From assembly GCA_009493725.1 (NCBI GenBank), contig VOGB01000005.1:62001-126000 (forward strand): 64,000 nt of DNA. The letters are read 5' to 3'. Both the position numbers and the translations under genes were made by a program. The notes beneath the pieces are model-generated. The model was not told the DNA's origin and did not search any database. It saw only the letters and a list, made by a program, of their open reading frames with translations. Shown one piece after another: positions 63,201 to 64,000 of the stretch. Every line of letters begins with the position of its first letter. Within the stretch, counting starts at the first letter, position 1. The DNA comes from Pseudoramibacter fermentans (GTDB taxonomy: Bacteria > Bacillota > Clostridia > Eubacteriales > Eubacteriaceae).

Positions 63201-64000
63201 GCGATTTGACCGATCAAACGGGCTGCCAGCGCCAGCTTCTTGTTGTACTTGTAACGGCCGACCTTCGCCAAATCGTAGCGGCGGTCGTCGAAGAACATCG
63301 AGGTCAGAAGGGATTCTGCCGATTCCACTGTTGGCGGTTCGCCCGGGCGCAGACGGCGGTAAATTTCCAAAAGCCCGCTGATGCGGTTGTTGACTTCCCC
63401 GGCCGCGTCCTTCTTCATGGTTTCGATCAAACGCGGGTCTTCGCCGAAGACACCGATGATGTCGCTGTCGTCGCCGAGGCCGAAGGCTCTGAGCATCAGC
63501 GTCAGAGAAATCTTACGGGTTCGGTCGATCTTGACCCAGAGCAGATTGTTGGCGTCGGATTCGTATTCGAGCCAGGCCCCGCGGTTCGGGATGATCTGGG
63601 ACTGATACAGCGGAATACGGTTTTTCTTGTCCATTTCTGAGGTGAAGTACGACCCCGGCGAACGGACCAGCTGGCTGACGATGACACGTTCGGCCCCGTT
63701 GACGATGAAGGTGCCGGTTGGCGTCATTTTGTGAAGATCGGCCAGATAAACCTTCTGTTCCTTGACTTCGTTCTTTTCCTTATTAATCAAGCGCACGCGA
63801 ACTTTCAGCGGCTGATAATAGGTTTGATCTCTTTCCTTGCATTCTTCGATCGAATACTTCGTTTTGTCTTCCAGATCGTAATCGACGAACTGCAGCACGA
63901 GATTTCCGGTGTAGTCCGTGATTTCGCGCATGTCGTCGAAAACTTCCTGCAGGCCCTTTTCCAGGAACCACTTGTAGGAATCCAGCTGAACCTCCAGCAG
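60296..64000 (-). CDS. rpoB: DNA-directed RNA polymerase subunit beta, 5' end cut by window
   Basis: The frame is open to the window edge: the 23 codons before the first internal Met (63931) also match RpoB (Tyr-Lys-Trp-Phe-Leu). About 1,235 residues are present, and probably some 20-40 N-terminal residues are missing. The rifampicin region (Gly-Ser-Ser-Gln-Leu-Ser-Gln-Phe-Met-Asp-Gln-Asn, then His-Lys-Arg-Arg-Leu-Ser-Ala) looks wild type. The C-terminal 80 residues form an acidic, His-rich tail (His-Glu-His-His-Asp-Asp). It is co-transcribed with rpoC. Confidence 0.98.
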   Translation of the reverse strand: MLEVQLDSYKWFLEKGLQEVFDDMREITDYTGNLVLQFVDYDLEDKTKYSIEECKERDQTYYQPLKVRVRLINKEKNEVKEQKVYLADLHKMTPTGTFIVNGAERVIVSQLVRSPGSYFTSEMDKKNRIPLYQSQIIPNRGAWLEYESDANNLLWVKIDRTRKISLTLMLRAFGLGDDSDIIGVFGEDPRLIETMKKDAAGEVNNRISGLLEIYRRLRPGEPPTVESAESLLTSMFFDDRRYDLAKVGRYKYNKKLALAARLIGQIAYDDVIDEETGEILIEKGQKFDKATAWAIQNAGINTVRVAVTIDGEEAPFNVIGNDFVDLTKQDLPFDTADLGIKEFVYKPVLDEIMNDEGLSDEEKHDEIKRRHRELVPKHLLHSDLYATVSYFMGLEYGIGETDDIDHLGNRRLRSVGELLQNQFRIGLSRMERVVRERMSVQDDEILTPQSLINTRPINAALKEFFGSSQLSQFMDQNNPLSELTHKRRLSALGPGGLSRERAGFEVRDVHDSHYGRMCPIETPEGPNIGLIGSLAIYARINEYGFIESPYRRVVDGVATDEVVYLAADEEGEYAIAQANEPLDENNRFVNEQVTGRVGKNRDFTTIHREEVDFMDVSPKQVVSVAAALIPFLENDDANRALMGANMQRQAVPLLKPEAPLVGTGMEAKAAHDSGDCQIARRAGTVAYVSADTIRIRPDEGEGMDVYHLQKYERTNQGNCMNQRPLVYHNQHVDAGEIISDGMATEQGELALGRNALIGFMTWEGYNYEDAVLLNENLLKEDRYTSIHIAEFECEARETKLGPEEITRDIPNVGEDALKKLDENGIIYIGAEVKSEDILVGKVTPKGETDLSPEEKLLRAIFGEKAREIRDTSLKVPHGEQGIVVDVKVFSRANKDEDLKPGVNTMVRVYIATKRKISVGDKMAGRHGNKGVISRILPQEDMPFLPDGTPLDICLNPLGVPSRMNIGQVLEVHLGMALRSLGLHIATPVFDAANENDIRDLLVEAGLPEDGKVQLYDGRTGEPFDGRVTVGVMYYLKLHHLVDDKMHARSTGPYSLVTQQPLGGKAQFGGQRFGEMEVWALEAYGAAHTLREIQTIKSDDVVGRVKAYEAIVKGENIPEPGLPEAFKVLIKELQALALDVTVNTADGEHLDVLDIDLAQEAYDNGEFDQKKPHEHHDDEGEGEEHDEEQAAQSLFDDLSGASDDQMATEDDYSDEDMFGIINGQDIDADLNDNEE

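Overview
The window reads as the chromosome of a Gram-positive bacterium of the Bacillota, most likely class Clostridia and perhaps a Eubacteriaceae-like lineage. This rests on strong AGGAGG-type ribosome-binding sites, consensus sigma-A promoters, a KOW-domain gene between map and infA, an L7Ae-like gene between rpoC and rpsL, a zinc-type S14 and a complete ECF transporter set after rplQ. The genus is inference only. Host genes are moderately GC-rich; the accessory stretches from about 8.2 to 12.3 kb look clearly more AT-rich.

Layout. 1-7 kb: the 5' part of a phage/plasmid-type replication gene, a LysR regulator divergent from a YeiH-type exporter, a glyoxalase-fold protein, a uracil-DNA glycosylase-like protein, a frameshifted potassium channel, a SHOCT protein and an AlbA/ATPase-type regulator. 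7-17.7 kb: an accessory region. It opens with a DUF4097 gene, continues with a methyltransferase and a broken tnpV fused to a near-identical fragment of that DUF4097 gene, then an integrative mobilizable element (integrase, MobC-like protein, RepA-type ATPase, MobV relaxase, TnpV, with a MarR-MATE drug-efflux cargo) and a decayed IS200-like element. Three related copies of a roughly 190-bp hairpin-headed repeat border these segments. 17.7-20.6 kb: an ABC transporter operon with an XRE-AbrB regulator, then an intact IS200-like element.

20.6-28.2 kb: a diaminopimelate/lysine cluster, all on the minus strand: asd-dapA-dapB, then lysC, a stand-alone ACT-domain protein related to the lysC regulatory half, and a large L,D-transpeptidase. 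Upstream of asd lies a lysine riboswitch with its terminator. Further upstream on the same strand is a cobalamin riboswitch with its own consensus promoter, followed by a 32-codon ORF and a second terminator. This serial B12-then-lysine arrangement is the most unusual feature of the window.

28.2-64 kb: housekeeping genes, all on the minus strand. In transcription order: rpoB (cut by the window end), rpoC, an L7Ae-like gene, rpsL, rpsG, fusA, tuf; the full S10-spc-alpha ribosomal block from rpsJ to rplQ including secY, adk, map, infA and rpoA; ecfA1-ecfA2-ecfT-truA; rplM-rpsI; typA; and a sirtuin. Together they make the transcription and translation machinery, protein export and vitamin uptake. 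No tRNA, rRNA or CRISPR array was recognised.
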